From Methanoculleus chikugoensis (GTDB lineage Archaea > Halobacteriota > Methanomicrobia > Methanomicrobiales > Methanoculleaceae): DNA of 64,000 nucleotides. Below the pieces are notes generated by a model, which ran no database searches, had not been told where the DNA came from, and was given only the letters and a program-made list of their open reading frames with translations. Both the position numbers and the translations under genes were made by a program. The stretch is from the NCBI RefSeq assembly GCF_019669965.1, contig NZ_AP019781.1, forward strand, positions 1,178,001-1,242,000, given 5' to 3'. Shown here in pieces: positions 35,352 to 44,323 of the stretch. Positions within the stretch are counted from its first letter, which is position 1. Each line of letters starts with the position of its first letter.

Positions 35352-35415
35352 CTATTTTTGGTCCAGTGCGTCCGTCACGCCATCAGGCCGATCTCCCTGC
35401 CTCTCCGGCGATCGT

Positions 35416-35423
35416 GTTATATG
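35416..35423 (+). promoter_or_regulatory. TATA box of the symporter operon
   Basis: GTTATATG lies 26-33 bases before the small ORF start at 35449, a leaderless spacing. Confidence 0.5.
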
Positions 35424-35448
35424 CTAACACGCCACACACTAACACAGC

Positions 35449-35556
35449 ATGTTCTTCGGATTACCTTTCCATACGGGACTCGTCGTGGGCGGTACGATCC
35501 TGATTGTCGTCGTACTGCTCGCCCTCTGGGGCCTCCGGTTCAGGGAGGCCGCTTGA
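35449..35556 (+). CDS. Symporter small accessory protein (35 residues)
   Basis: A 35-residue single-pass membrane peptide begins MFFGLPFHTGLVVGGTILIV and continues VVLLALWGLRFREAA. Its TGA is directly followed by the ATG of the sodium/solute symporter, so the two are co-translated. Small one-helix subunits directly ahead of SSS-family transporters are known as symporter small accessory proteins, and are needed for activity in some systems. A TATA box at leaderless distance supports the start. Gene finders often miss it because of its size. Confidence 0.75.
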   Translation: MFFGLPFHTGLVVGGTILIVVVLLALWGLRFREAA

Positions 35557-37143
35557 ATGGCGGACCTCGCAACGCTCGCCGTGATCGTGCTCTACTTCGT
35601 GGTGCTCATCGGCATCGGGAGTTGGGCCTCAAAGAAGATCAAGAACACCGAGGACTACATCGTCGCGGGCAGATCGCTCGGGTTCTGGGTCTTTACGATC
35701 CTGATCGTCTGTTCCATCTGTAGCGGGATGAGCCTCCTCGGCGTCAGCGGCTTTGGGTACACGTCGGGCTGGCCGGGGATATGGGAGCAGATCTTCGTGC
35801 CCCTCGCGGCCTCGTTCTGTATCATCTTCTTCGGGGTGAAACTCCACACCCTCGGGAGAGAACGGGGCTACCTGACCGTTCAGGACTACCTCGCGGACCG
35901 GTTCGAGAGCCCGCGGGCGGTCCGGGCGCTTGCCGCGGTCTCGGGCATCGTCGTCTCGCTGATCTACCTCGTCGGGCAGTATGCCGCGATCAGCATCGTG
36001 CTTGTCTGGCTCTTCGGTATCCCGCACTGGCAGGCGCTCCTCATCTCCGGGGTCATCATCACGGCCTATACGGTCGTCGGGGGGCTCTACGCCGTATCGT
36101 GGACGGGCCTCTTTCAGGGCGGCATTCTGATCTTCGGCGTCCTCCTGATGGCGCCGCCGGTCATCATGAGCGCCGGCGGTCTGGCCCACATCAATACCGT
36201 CATCGCCGGGATCGACCCGAACTTCGTCGAGCCCTGGTTCCCGAGCCCGGCCTACGCGGCGTATGCCTACACGACGCCGGAGTTCCTCTTCTCGTTCGGG
36301 ATCCTCCTGATGGTCGGCCTCGCCTGCGCACCGCACGTCGTCAGCAACGTCCTGGCAGTCAAGGAGAAACGCTACTTCAAGTGGGCGCCGCTCCTCGCGT
36401 TCGTCATCTACGCGGTCGTGATGTTCCTCGTCAAGTTCACCGGGTTTGCCGTGCGGTCGCTCGTCGAGGAGGGGAGGATCGTCCTCCCCGACGCCGTGAA
36501 CGCCCAGGACTTCGCCTTCATCGCGGGCGTCGAGTACGCGATGCCGAACGTGGCGTTGTGGGCGCTCTTCGCGGTCATCGTCCTCGCGGCGGTGATGTCG
36601 ACGACCGATCGGCTGATGCTCACGGTCGGCACGTCGTTCGCGTGGGACGTCTACAAGAACATCCTCCGTCCCTCGGCGACCGATAAAGAGGTGCTCCTCG
36701 TCTCGAAGGTCGCGATCGTCCTCGCGGCCGGCGGGACGCTCCTGCTCGCCGTCAACCCGCCGCCGATGCTCGCGTGGCTGATCTGGATGGGCATCGGGGT
36801 GATGCTCGCGACGTTCGCGGTTCCGCTGCTTGCCGGGCTCTACTGGCGCGGTGCGACGGGACAGGGAGCGATCGCGAGCATGCTGGTCGGGCTCGTTGCG
36901 TCCGCTGTCTTCGGCTACTGGCACCAGTTCGTGGCGCCCCTTCCCATGCACTTCAGCATCTACGCGCTCGGGATCTCGATCCTCACCATGGTTGTCGTCA
37001 GCCTCATGACCACCCGGAACTCCGACGACGTGCTCGACAGCACCCGGACCGGCTGGTTCATCCAGTCGCCTCCCCTCCCTTCACCGGCCTCGAGCCCCGG
37101 AGAGACCCTGTTTGTCGACCGGGAATCGCCCCGCCGGCAGTGA
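35557..37143 (+). CDS. Sodium:solute symporter (SSS family)
   Basis: The protein has 528 residues and 12-13 predicted membrane helices. The N-terminus MADLATLAVIVLYFVVLIGI is followed by the SSS signature around EDYIVAGRSLGFWVF and the Na+-binding region VCSICSGMSLLGVSGFGYTS. VVGGLYAVSWTGLFQGGILI and MSTTDRLMLTVGTSFAWDVY are conserved in monocarboxylate, proline or pantothenate transporters. The substrate cannot be assigned; acetate or another short monocarboxylate would suit a hydrogenotrophic methanogen that needs acetate for biosynthesis. The small accessory gene abuts its start. Confidence 0.9.
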   Translation: MADLATLAVIVLYFVVLIGIGSWASKKIKNTEDYIVAGRSLGFWVFTILIVCSICSGMSLLGVSGFGYTSGWPGIWEQIFVPLAASFCIIFFGVKLHTLGRERGYLTVQDYLADRFESPRAVRALAAVSGIVVSLIYLVGQYAAISIVLVWLFGIPHWQALLISGVIITAYTVVGGLYAVSWTGLFQGGILIFGVLLMAPPVIMSAGGLAHINTVIAGIDPNFVEPWFPSPAYAAYAYTTPEFLFSFGILLMVGLACAPHVVSNVLAVKEKRYFKWAPLLAFVIYAVVMFLVKFTGFAVRSLVEEGRIVLPDAVNAQDFAFIAGVEYAMPNVALWALFAVIVLAAVMSTTDRLMLTVGTSFAWDVYKNILRPSATDKEVLLVSKVAIVLAAGGTLLLAVNPPPMLAWLIWMGIGVMLATFAVPLLAGLYWRGATGQGAIASMLVGLVASAVFGYWHQFVAPLPMHFSIYALGISILTMVVVSLMTTRNSDDVLDSTRTGWFIQSPPLPSPASSPGETLFVDRESPRRQ

Positions 37144-37275
37144 CGGCGGAGCGCTCCCGCCATTTCTTTTTTGCGCCTCTGCACCAGAGTCCGCCCGCCT
37201 CTCTTCGCAAAGTCCATATCCATATGAGCGAACACTTAGACTGCCGACACAACCGGTGGATTGTTAGAGGTTGCC

Positions 37276-38067
37276 ATGAAGACCGTCATCTACTATTTTA
37301 CCGGCACGGGCAACTCCCTTGCCGCTGCAAAGAAGGTCGCCGGATCCCTTGGGGATACGGAGATCGTCCCGATAGCGGCGTTCCGGAGTACCGCGGGTAA
37401 GATCACCCCCGCTGCCGAACGGGTCGGGATCCTCTGCCCGGTCTATTTCTCCGGGCTCCCGGCGATGGTGGCTTCGTTTGCGGAGCGTCTCGACCTCGCC
37501 CCGGCAGGCTACGTCTTCGCTATCGTCACGCACGGCGGTGGCGGAGGCTCCGCGGCGCTCCGGCAGCTCGACGGAATCCTGAGGGAGAAGGCCGGAAGGG
37601 GGCTCGACGCGGGGTTTGCGGTCAGTATGCCGGGCAACTACATCCTGATGTACGGCTCGCCCGCGGGAGAGAAGCGGGACCGGATGCTTGCTGTGGCGGA
37701 CGCGGAGCTCGCGGCGATCGCAGGCCGGATCGGGAAGGGGGAGAGGCCGAAACTCCCGCATGCGCCTCTGACACGCCTCATCAGGGCCGTCATGTATCCC
37801 CGGTTCCGCTCCCGCGTCCACGGGGAAGACCGCAGGTTCACAGTGACGGAGAGGTGCACATCCTGCGGCATCTGTGCGAGCATCTGCCCGGCGGAGAACA
37901 TCGAGATGGTCGACGGCCGGCCGGTCTGGAACCACCGGTGCGAACTCTGCTGCGGGTGCATCCACCTCTGCCCGGTTGAGGCCATCCAGGCCGGCAAGGC
38001 TACCGAGGGGAGGCAGCGCTACCGGAACCCGTCGGTCGAGATCGTCGAGCTGGAACGCCGGCCATGA
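37276..38067 (+). CDS. EFR1-type flavodoxin-ferredoxin protein 1
   Basis: The protein has 263 residues and two modules. The N-terminal flavodoxin-like domain starts MKTVIYYFTGTGNSLAAAKK with the FMN-binding TGTGNS loop. The C-terminal double 4Fe-4S ferredoxin has CTSCGICASICPAENI and CELCCGCIHLCPVEAI. Such EFR1 family proteins shuttle electrons in anaerobes, with unclear partners. It overlaps its paralogue by 4 bases (ATGA), so both are made together. The NapH-like protein behind the pair may pass electrons to or from the membrane. Confidence 0.88.
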   Translation: MKTVIYYFTGTGNSLAAAKKVAGSLGDTEIVPIAAFRSTAGKITPAAERVGILCPVYFSGLPAMVASFAERLDLAPAGYVFAIVTHGGGGGSAALRQLDGILREKAGRGLDAGFAVSMPGNYILMYGSPAGEKRDRMLAVADAELAAIAGRIGKGERPKLPHAPLTRLIRAVMYPRFRSRVHGEDRRFTVTERCTSCGICASICPAENIEMVDGRPVWNHRCELCCGCIHLCPVEAIQAGKATEGRQRYRNPSVEIVELERRP

Positions 38068-38939
38068 AGACCGTCATCTACTACTTCACCGGGACCGGTA
38101 ACTCCCTTGCAGCGGCAGGGAAGATCGCCGGGGCTCTCGGGGAGACCGAACTCGTCCCGATCGCATCGCTCGCGGATACCCCGGGTGCGATCACCCCCGA
38201 CGCCGACCGGGTCGGGATCGTCTGCCCGGTCTACGACTTCGGGGTGCCGCTCATGGTCGCCGGGTTCGCGGAACGTCTCGACCTTTCGCGAGCGAAGTAC
38301 ACCTTCGCGGTCGTCACGATGGGCGGCATGGGCGTCTCGGCGCTCCACCAGGTGGACGGGATCCTCCGTGAACGGCAGGGCCGTGGGCTCGATGCCGCGT
38401 TTACGGTCAGGATGCCTGCCAACTTCCCGCCGCTCTTCCGGCCGCAGGAAGGCAGGGCGCTCGACAACGTCCTTGTTGCGGGAGATATACGGCTCGCCGG
38501 GATCGCGGAGGCGATCGGGAGCGGCCGGCTGGTCTCCCCGGGGTTTGCGCCCGTCTCCAGGCTCGTGAGAGCCCTGACCTACTGGCAGTTCCCGGCGAGC
38601 GCCCGCGGTGCGGCCGACGTCTTCTCCGTATCGGACGCCTGCACCGGCTGCGGCACCTGTGCAAAGGTCTGCCCGGCGGGCAACCTCACCTTCGTCGACG
38701 GCCGCCCGGCGTGGGGCCGGAAGTGCGAGATCTGCTGCGCCTGCCTCCATTTCTGCCCGACCGAGGCGATCCAGCTCAACGTGATGCTCGGGACCGAGGG
38801 CCGGGGGCGCTACCGGCACCCGGATCTCACGGTTGCGGATATGGAGGCGCAGCGGGGGCAAAACGTGCCGGCTCCGGATACTCCGGCCGTGCAGGGACGG
38901 TTGCCGGGAACCCGGGGTGAGCGCCCGGGGGAAGTATAA
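38064..38939 (+). CDS. EFR1-type flavodoxin-ferredoxin protein 2
   Basis: The protein has 291 residues and is a paralogue of the preceding gene over its whole length. It has MKTVIYYFTGTGNSLAAAGK, then the clusters CTGCGTCAKVCPAGNL and CEICCACLHFCPTEAI. A C-terminal extension of about 30 residues (QNVPAPDTPAVQGRLPGTRG) is specific to this copy. The pair probably arose by tandem duplication and could form a heterodimer or use different partners. Confidence 0.87.
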   Translation: MKTVIYYFTGTGNSLAAAGKIAGALGETELVPIASLADTPGAITPDADRVGIVCPVYDFGVPLMVAGFAERLDLSRAKYTFAVVTMGGMGVSALHQVDGILRERQGRGLDAAFTVRMPANFPPLFRPQEGRALDNVLVAGDIRLAGIAEAIGSGRLVSPGFAPVSRLVRALTYWQFPASARGAADVFSVSDACTGCGTCAKVCPAGNLTFVDGRPAWGRKCEICCACLHFCPTEAIQLNVMLGTEGRGRYRHPDLTVADMEAQRGQNVPAPDTPAVQGRLPGTRGERPGEV

Positions 38940-38973
38940 TCATCAATAAATATCAGAATAGAACCTGATCGAA

Positions 38974-39723
38974 GTGACAGAAACCACTCTTTCACAAAAT
39001 CCGCGACTCTCGCGCCAGAAGATCAGGAAAGCGCTGCTCATCGTCTCGTTTCTCCTCCTTCCGGCCACGCTCTTCTACATCTCGCCCATCGTCATCCTGA
39101 TGGGGGCGGCCGAAGGTATAGCCACCGGCAGCCTGCTCCTCTTTGCCGCGCTCGCTGTTCTCTCGCTCGGCGTCTCCCGCCTCTGGTGCGGCTGGCTCTG
39201 CCCGATGGGGGCGTGGCAGGAGATCTGTTCGCCCGTCATGAAGCGCACCGTCAAGGACGACCGGCGCAACCTGGTCAAGTACGGCGTCACGGTGCTCTGG
39301 CTTGCGCTGATTGCGTACCTCTTCATCGGTGCCGGCGGTATCCTCGCGGTCGATCCCTTCTACGGCACGGTGAACGGGCTCTCGATCACGTCCTTCGAGA
39401 CCCTGGTGATCGCGGGGTTCATCTTCCTCGCGATCTTCGCTGCCGCATACTTCATGGGCCGTCGCGGCTTCTGCCGCGTCCTCTGCCCGATAGCCACCCT
39501 GATGATCGTCGGCCGGAAGATAAGGAACGCCGTCGGCTGGCCCGCCCTGCAGCTCGCGGCCGTATCCGGCCGCTGCATCGACTGTGAGAGATGCTCGAAG
39601 GCGTGCCCGATGGGTCTCGACGTCCACGGCATGGTCAGGGAAGGGCAGATGGAGAGCACCGAGTGCATCCTCTGCGGCGAATGCGTCGACACCTGCCCGG
39701 AGGGGGCCGTCAGGTACGCGTAG
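38974..39723 (+). CDS. NapH-like membrane polyferredoxin
   Basis: The protein has 249 residues, about four to five membrane helices and four cysteine groups. Two CxxxCP motifs sit at the membrane (CGWLCPMGAWQE and CRVLCPIATLM), and two 4Fe-4S clusters follow at the C-terminus (CIDCERCSKACPMGLD, CILCGECVDTCPEGAV). The order matches NapH/NosR/RdxA-type electron-transfer proteins that exchange electrons with the quinone or methanophenazine side of the membrane. Methanomicrobiales lack methanophenazine, so the partner is open. The GTG start is preceded by an AATAAATA box at about 30 bases. Confidence 0.85.
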   Translation: MTETTLSQNPRLSRQKIRKALLIVSFLLLPATLFYISPIVILMGAAEGIATGSLLLFAALAVLSLGVSRLWCGWLCPMGAWQEICSPVMKRTVKDDRRNLVKYGVTVLWLALIAYLFIGAGGILAVDPFYGTVNGLSITSFETLVIAGFIFLAIFAAAYFMGRRGFCRVLCPIATLMIVGRKIRNAVGWPALQLAAVSGRCIDCERCSKACPMGLDVHGMVREGQMESTECILCGECVDTCPEGAVRYA

Positions 39724-39728
39724 AGATC

Positions 39729-40304
39729 ATGATCGCCGATACAATCTCGTCCGTCATCCGGAACATCTCGTCGGGAAGAACGCTCGTCGCGTCGTTCGCC
39801 TTCTTCGCCGTCTCGGCGGTCCTGATCAACGGCCGGCCGTTCGGCCTTTCCGCGCTCGCAGAGATCACGGGCGGCGCCGGGATCCTCGACATGGAGTTCA
39901 CCTACACGCCGGTGCAGGCGTACGCGATGCTTGCGGCGCTCGGGGACGCCGGGCGGGCGTTCTACCTGGCGCGGATCGTGCCGCTCGACCTCGTCTTCCC
40001 GCTGGCATATACGCTCTTTTATGCGGTTGCGATATCCTGGCTCCTCTCCCGGTGGCTCCCGGCAGGCAGCCCCTGGATGCGCCTCAACCTCGTCCCGCTC
40101 GTTGCGGGCATCGCCGACTACTGCGAGAACATCGGGGTCATCGCGATGCTCCTCGCCTACCCGGCGGAGCTCTACGGGGTTGCGGCGATTACCGCCGTGA
40201 TCTCGCCGATCAAGTTCACGTTCATCGCGGTCAGCGCGCTGCTCGTTCTCGCTGCAGCTGCCGGATGGGCCGCGAGCGCCATACGAGAACGGGCCGCCGC
40301 GTAA
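39729..40304 (+). CDS. Polytopic membrane protein, unknown
   Basis: The protein has 191 residues with about five hydrophobic segments (LVASFAFFAVSAVLI; FPLAYTLFYAVAISWLL; LVPLVAGIADYCENIGVIAM; FIAVSALLVLAAAAGW). Its start lies 5 bases after the NapH-like gene, so it is probably in the same operon. No cofactor motif is visible. The conserved-looking ADYCENIG and FTYTPVQAYAML could mark a small family of methanogen membrane proteins. Its function is not known. Confidence 0.7.
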   Translation: MIADTISSVIRNISSGRTLVASFAFFAVSAVLINGRPFGLSALAEITGGAGILDMEFTYTPVQAYAMLAALGDAGRAFYLARIVPLDLVFPLAYTLFYAVAISWLLSRWLPAGSPWMRLNLVPLVAGIADYCENIGVIAMLLAYPAELYGVAAITAVISPIKFTFIAVSALLVLAAAAGWAASAIRERAAA

Positions 40305-40349
40305 CCCCCTCTTCCCATAAGGTATATCCGCCCGTCTGCTTCAGATCCG

Positions 40350-40358
40350 TATATAAAA
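40350..40358 (+). promoter_or_regulatory. TATA box of the two-domain flavoprotein gene
   Basis: TATATAAAA lies about 18-26 bases before the ATG, close to leaderless distance. Confidence 0.45.
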
Positions 40359-40375
40359 TATGAGCAGGCAAGATC

Positions 40376-41770
40376 ATGCAGATCGCTGTCATTTCCGGGA
40401 GCCCCAAGGGCGAGATGAGCGTCACCCTGCAGTATGTCCGGTTCCTCGAGGAGGCATTTCCGGAGCACACCTTCTCCGTGGTGCATGCAGGGCGGGATAT
40501 CAGGTCGATTGAGCGCCAGGAAGAGGCGTGGGAGGGGCTGCTCGCCACGGTAACGGCGTCCGACGGCGTGCTCTGGGCAACCCCGGTCTACGTCATGCTG
40601 GTTCCGGCCCAGTTGAAGCGGTTCATCGAACTGGTCGGCGAGCGGAACGCGACTGACGCGTTTTCCGGCAAGTACGCCGCCTGCCTCACCACATCCATCC
40701 GCTACTTCGACCACACCGCCCACGCCTACCTGCACGGGATCTGCGACGACCTTGAGATGCGCTACGTCGGTTTTTGCTCGGCTCACATGGAGGATCTCCG
40801 GAACGAGGTGTTCCAGGAGCAGCTCGTCCTCTTCTTCTCCGACTTCCTGGAAGCAACAGCAGAACGGCGCCCGGTTCAGCGTGCGTTTCCGCCGCTGCCC
40901 GCTCCTTCCTCCCCCTACGCCCGAAAGACCCCGCCGGCCGCGGTCGATACCCGCGGAAAACGGGTGGTCATCCTCCACGATGCAGAACCCGGTTCCGGCC
41001 TCGCGGCGATGGTCGACGGGCTCGCGGCGTGTTACGGGAGTTCGGCCCGGGTCGCCCACATCCGGGACGCCGGGATGAAAGGCGCCTGTCTCGGGTGCTG
41101 CCGGTGCGCCCTCGACAACACCTGCGTCTACGACGACGGCTTCCGGGCGTTCTGGGAGGAGTATGTCGTCCCGGCGGATATCCTGGTCATGGCCGGAACC
41201 GTCCGCGACCGTTTCCTCTCGGCCGCCTGGAAGCAGTTCTTCGACCGGAGTTTCTTCAACGGGCATATACCGGCGTTCAAGGGGAAACAGGTCGCGTACC
41301 TGGTAGATGGGCCGCTCGGCCATCTCGCGACCCTCCGGGAGGTTCTCACCGGCCTCGCGGTGATGGAAGGAGCCAACCTTGCCGGGATCGTTACCGGCGA
41401 GCCGGGGAGCGAGATCGACGCCGCCCTGCACGCTCTCGCCGAACGCTCCGTGAGGCTCTCCGAGCGGGGGTACGTCGCACCGGTCACCTTCCCCGCCGTC
41501 GCCGGCCACAAGGTCTTCCGGGACGAGATCTGGGGAGGGATGCGGGCGATCTTCAAGGCGGACGACCGGTACTACCGGCAGCACGGGCTCTACGACTTCC
41601 CCACCCGTGATTACGCCCGGAGGATCGGCGTCCGGGCGACCTCTCTTGTGATGACCATCCCCTCCGTCCGGCGGGATGTGGTGAAGAACATGCCCTCCCA
41701 CATGATCCAGCCGCTCAAGAAGGCGATTGAGTCGAGCCGGGTTCTCGCAGAGAGGAAGGCGGAGCGGTAG
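40376..41770 (+). CDS. Two-domain flavodoxin-fold protein (iron-sulfur flavoprotein-like)
   Basis: This protein of 464 residues contains two NADPH-FMN-reductase-like domains in tandem. The first opens MQIAVISGSPKGEMSVTLQY and has ATPVYVMLVPAQLKRFIELV. The second starts around residue 200 (GKRVVILHDAEPGSGLAAMV) and carries the cysteine-rich loop GACLGCCRCALDNTCVYDD, which in methanogen iron-sulfur flavoproteins holds a 4Fe-4S cluster. Isf is normally a single-domain homodimer, so this fusion would be a covalent pseudo-dimer in which only one half has the cluster loop. The C-terminal 80 residues form an extension. A redox role is likely; the substrate is unknown. Confidence 0.8.
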   Translation: MQIAVISGSPKGEMSVTLQYVRFLEEAFPEHTFSVVHAGRDIRSIERQEEAWEGLLATVTASDGVLWATPVYVMLVPAQLKRFIELVGERNATDAFSGKYAACLTTSIRYFDHTAHAYLHGICDDLEMRYVGFCSAHMEDLRNEVFQEQLVLFFSDFLEATAERRPVQRAFPPLPAPSSPYARKTPPAAVDTRGKRVVILHDAEPGSGLAAMVDGLAACYGSSARVAHIRDAGMKGACLGCCRCALDNTCVYDDGFRAFWEEYVVPADILVMAGTVRDRFLSAAWKQFFDRSFFNGHIPAFKGKQVAYLVDGPLGHLATLREVLTGLAVMEGANLAGIVTGEPGSEIDAALHALAERSVRLSERGYVAPVTFPAVAGHKVFRDEIWGGMRAIFKADDRYYRQHGLYDFPTRDYARRIGVRATSLVMTIPSVRRDVVKNMPSHMIQPLKKAIESSRVLAERKAER

Positions 41771-41847
41771 CGCACTCTGCGTTCCCTGCCCGGGAACTCC
41801 CGCAATTTGCTCCAATATGCGCCGTCCTCGGGGAAACGGATGGTCAA

Positions 41848-41857
41848 CCATATATGG
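41848..41857 (+). promoter_or_regulatory. TATA box of the glycan locus
   Basis: CCATATATGG, a perfect palindrome, lies 23-32 bases before the GTG at 41880. It predicts leaderless transcription. Confidence 0.55.
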
Positions 41858-41879
41858 TTTCGGCATAAACAGTATAAGC

Positions 41880-43193
41880 GTGAAAACGGCGGTACTGGGT
41901 GGCGGTCTCACCGGGATAACGCTCGCTCGCCTGCTCCACGAACGGGGCGACGACGTGACCGTTCTTGAACAGGGTGAGAGGATCGGGGGACTCTGCCGCT
42001 CGCGGACGGAAGCGGGGTTTACGTTCGATGCCGGGGGCTCGCACATCATCTTCTCCCGCGATACGGAAGTCCTTTCCTTCATGCTCTCGGTTCTCGGCGA
42101 GAACGCCGACCGGCGGACGCGGAACACGAAGATCCTCTACAAAGGCCGCTACGTCAAATATCCCTTCGAGAACGGCCTGTATCAACTCCCTGACGAAGAC
42201 CGCTTCTTTTGCATCAACGAGTTCGTCAAGAACCTCATCGCCGTCGAGAAAGGCGAGGTTCTACCGCCGACGAACTTTGCCGAGTGGATCACCTACACCT
42301 TCGGCCGGGGCATCGCCGAGTGCTACATGCTCCCCTACAACGAGAAGATCTGGAACTACCCGGCCGACCGGATGTCGCACCACTGGGTGGAGGGGCGCAT
42401 TCCCCGCCCGCCGGTCGAGGATATCATCAAGTCGGCCATCGGCATCGAGACCGAGGGCTACGTCCACCAGGCGGTCTTCTCCTACCCGGTGACGGGCGGG
42501 ATCGAGGCGCTTGTCGGGGCGATCGCGGAACCGGTCGTTCCGTCCGTCCGGACAGGGTTCCGTGTCGCCTCCGTCCGCGAGGAGGGGGGCGGTTTTGTCG
42601 TCAGCGACGGCCAAAAGACCGTCCATGCGGACCGGGTGATCTCGACCATCCCGCTCCAGAACCTGCTCCCCTGCCTCTCTGATGTCCCTGCCGAGGTGCA
42701 GGCGGCCTGCGACGCCCTCCGCTACAACTCGCTCTGCTCGGTCTTCATCGGCCTTGCCGGGGAGGTTCCCGACATCTCGTGGCTCTATGTCCCCGACGAG
42801 AAGACCGGCCTCTTCAACCGGATCTCGTTCCCCTCGAACTACAGCAGCAAGGTCGCCCCCCCCGATCACTCCTCGATCCTCGCCGAGATCACCTACAACG
42901 ACGGGGACGCGGTCTCCCGGATGTCGGATGCCGAGATCGTCGAGCATACCGTGGCGTCGCTCGTCGCCGCCGGGTTCATCCCTTCACGGGACGACGTCGT
43001 CTATACCGGCGTTGCGCGGGAGAAGTTCGCGTACGTCGTCTACGATATCGAATACCAGAAGAACATCGCAATCGTCCGCGAGTTCTGCCGGGAACGCGGC
43101 ATCGACCTCGTCGGGCGGTTCTCGCAGTTCGAGTACCTCAATATGGACGGCTGCATCAGGAGCGCGATCGAGTTCGTGAAGGGATACCCATGA
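41880..43193 (+). CDS. FAD-dependent UGM/protoporphyrinogen-oxidase-like protein
   Basis: The protein has 437 residues. The dinucleotide-binding N-terminus is KTAVLGGGLTGITLARLLHE, followed by EQGERIGGLCRSRTEAGFTF and DAGGSHIIFSRD. The middle has LPYNEKIWNYPADRMSHHWV. These features are shared by UDP-galactopyranose mutase and amine-oxidase relatives found in polysaccharide loci. It starts with GTG at leaderless distance from a TATA box and overlaps the GT4 gene by 4 bases. A role in making a sugar precursor for the two glycosyltransferases is inferred; porphyrin oxidation is the less likely alternative given the neighbours. Confidence 0.8.
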   Translation: MKTAVLGGGLTGITLARLLHERGDDVTVLEQGERIGGLCRSRTEAGFTFDAGGSHIIFSRDTEVLSFMLSVLGENADRRTRNTKILYKGRYVKYPFENGLYQLPDEDRFFCINEFVKNLIAVEKGEVLPPTNFAEWITYTFGRGIAECYMLPYNEKIWNYPADRMSHHWVEGRIPRPPVEDIIKSAIGIETEGYVHQAVFSYPVTGGIEALVGAIAEPVVPSVRTGFRVASVREEGGGFVVSDGQKTVHADRVISTIPLQNLLPCLSDVPAEVQAACDALRYNSLCSVFIGLAGEVPDISWLYVPDEKTGLFNRISFPSNYSSKVAPPDHSSILAEITYNDGDAVSRMSDAEIVEHTVASLVAAGFIPSRDDVVYTGVAREKFAYVVYDIEYQKNIAIVREFCRERGIDLVGRFSQFEYLNMDGCIRSAIEFVKGYP

Positions 43194-44167
43194 AACTCAA
43201 CTTCTTCGTCGAGGACATGCTCTTCTTCAAGTACATCGGGTGCGCCACTCTGGCGAAGATGCTCTATAATGCACTCACCCGGGAAGAGTCCTGCCCGGAG
43301 ATCGCCTGGAACGCCCGTGGCCGCGACTTCGATCTCGTCCACTACCACACCTTCGGCCCCCTTGCCCTGACGAACAAGAAGTACAGTCTCGGCGTCAAGG
43401 TGCTCACGGCTCACTCGACCCCCCGCCTCAACACCGGGAACGTCGCCTTCTCCGAGACGGTCAACCATTTCTACCCGAATATTTACGGGAGTTTCGACCA
43501 TATCATCACCATCTCGCCCCTCTGTGACCGGGAGGTTCACGAGATCGCCCCGGACGTCGAGACCACCCTCATCCCGAACGGCGTGAACCGGGAGAAGTTC
43601 CAGCCGAACCCGGAGAAGCGGGCGGCATTCAGGGAGAAGTACGGTATCGGGGAGGACGAGTGGGTGGTGCTCACCGTCGCCCAGCAGACGCCGCGGAAAG
43701 GCATCTACGACTTTCTCGACCTCTCGCACAAACATCCGGACACCCGTTTCGTCTGGGTCGGCGGGTTCCCCTACGGGCGGCTCTCCCAGGACTACAGCAT
43801 GATCGAGGAGCAGAAAAGCCGTTCCGGGAAGAACGTCCTCTTCACGGGTTTTGTCGACGACATCACCGCCGCCTACTGCAGCGCCGATCTCTTCTTCATC
43901 CCCTCCTTCGCAGAGGGGCTCCCGATGGTCGCCCTGGAGGCGTTCGCGACCGGCCTGCCGGTCGTCGCCCGGAGGATCCCTGAGTTCACCGGGAATTTCA
44001 GGGATACCGCCCTGTACTTCGACGACATCGAGGAGGCCGGGGTGCTGCTCGAGGACCGGGGTCTGCTCGGGCGGCATGCGGCGCTCTCCCGGCCGTTCAC
44101 GGAGGAGTTCGATATCAGGACGATTGCGAACCGCCACATCGACCTGTACCAGAAACTGGCCGGGTAG
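43190..44167 (+). CDS. Glycosyltransferase family 4
   Basis: The protein has 325 residues with a GT-B fold. The C-terminal donor domain shows VLTVAQQTPRKGIYDFLDLS and the E-x7-E signature in FIPSFAEGLPMVALEAFATG LPVV. The N-terminal acceptor domain is short (MKLNFFVEDMLFFKYIGCAT ... DLVHYHTFGPLALT). It overlaps the flavoprotein gene by 4 bases (ATGA). It likely adds a sugar from a nucleotide donor to a lipid or glycan in the cytoplasm. The donor cannot be told. Confidence 0.88.
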   Translation: MKLNFFVEDMLFFKYIGCATLAKMLYNALTREESCPEIAWNARGRDFDLVHYHTFGPLALTNKKYSLGVKVLTAHSTPRLNTGNVAFSETVNHFYPNIYGSFDHIITISPLCDREVHEIAPDVETTLIPNGVNREKFQPNPEKRAAFREKYGIGEDEWVVLTVAQQTPRKGIYDFLDLSHKHPDTRFVWVGGFPYGRLSQDYSMIEEQKSRSGKNVLFTGFVDDITAAYCSADLFFIPSFAEGLPMVALEAFATGLPVVARRIPEFTGNFRDTALYFDDIEEAGVLLEDRGLLGRHAALSRPFTEEFDIRTIANRHIDLYQKLAG

Positions 44168-44323
44168 TGCCGGGTTCACCCTGAGGGGCAGTGTATGCGC
44201 CCATCGGGCCGTCGCGGCGCTTCCCGGCGGCCGATCCTCTTCTCCGGTTATGGTGGCAGGGAGATGCGGCATCACGCTTATAGCAGCACGGCATCAACAA
44301 CTATACCGGGAGTTGATCGAGGG

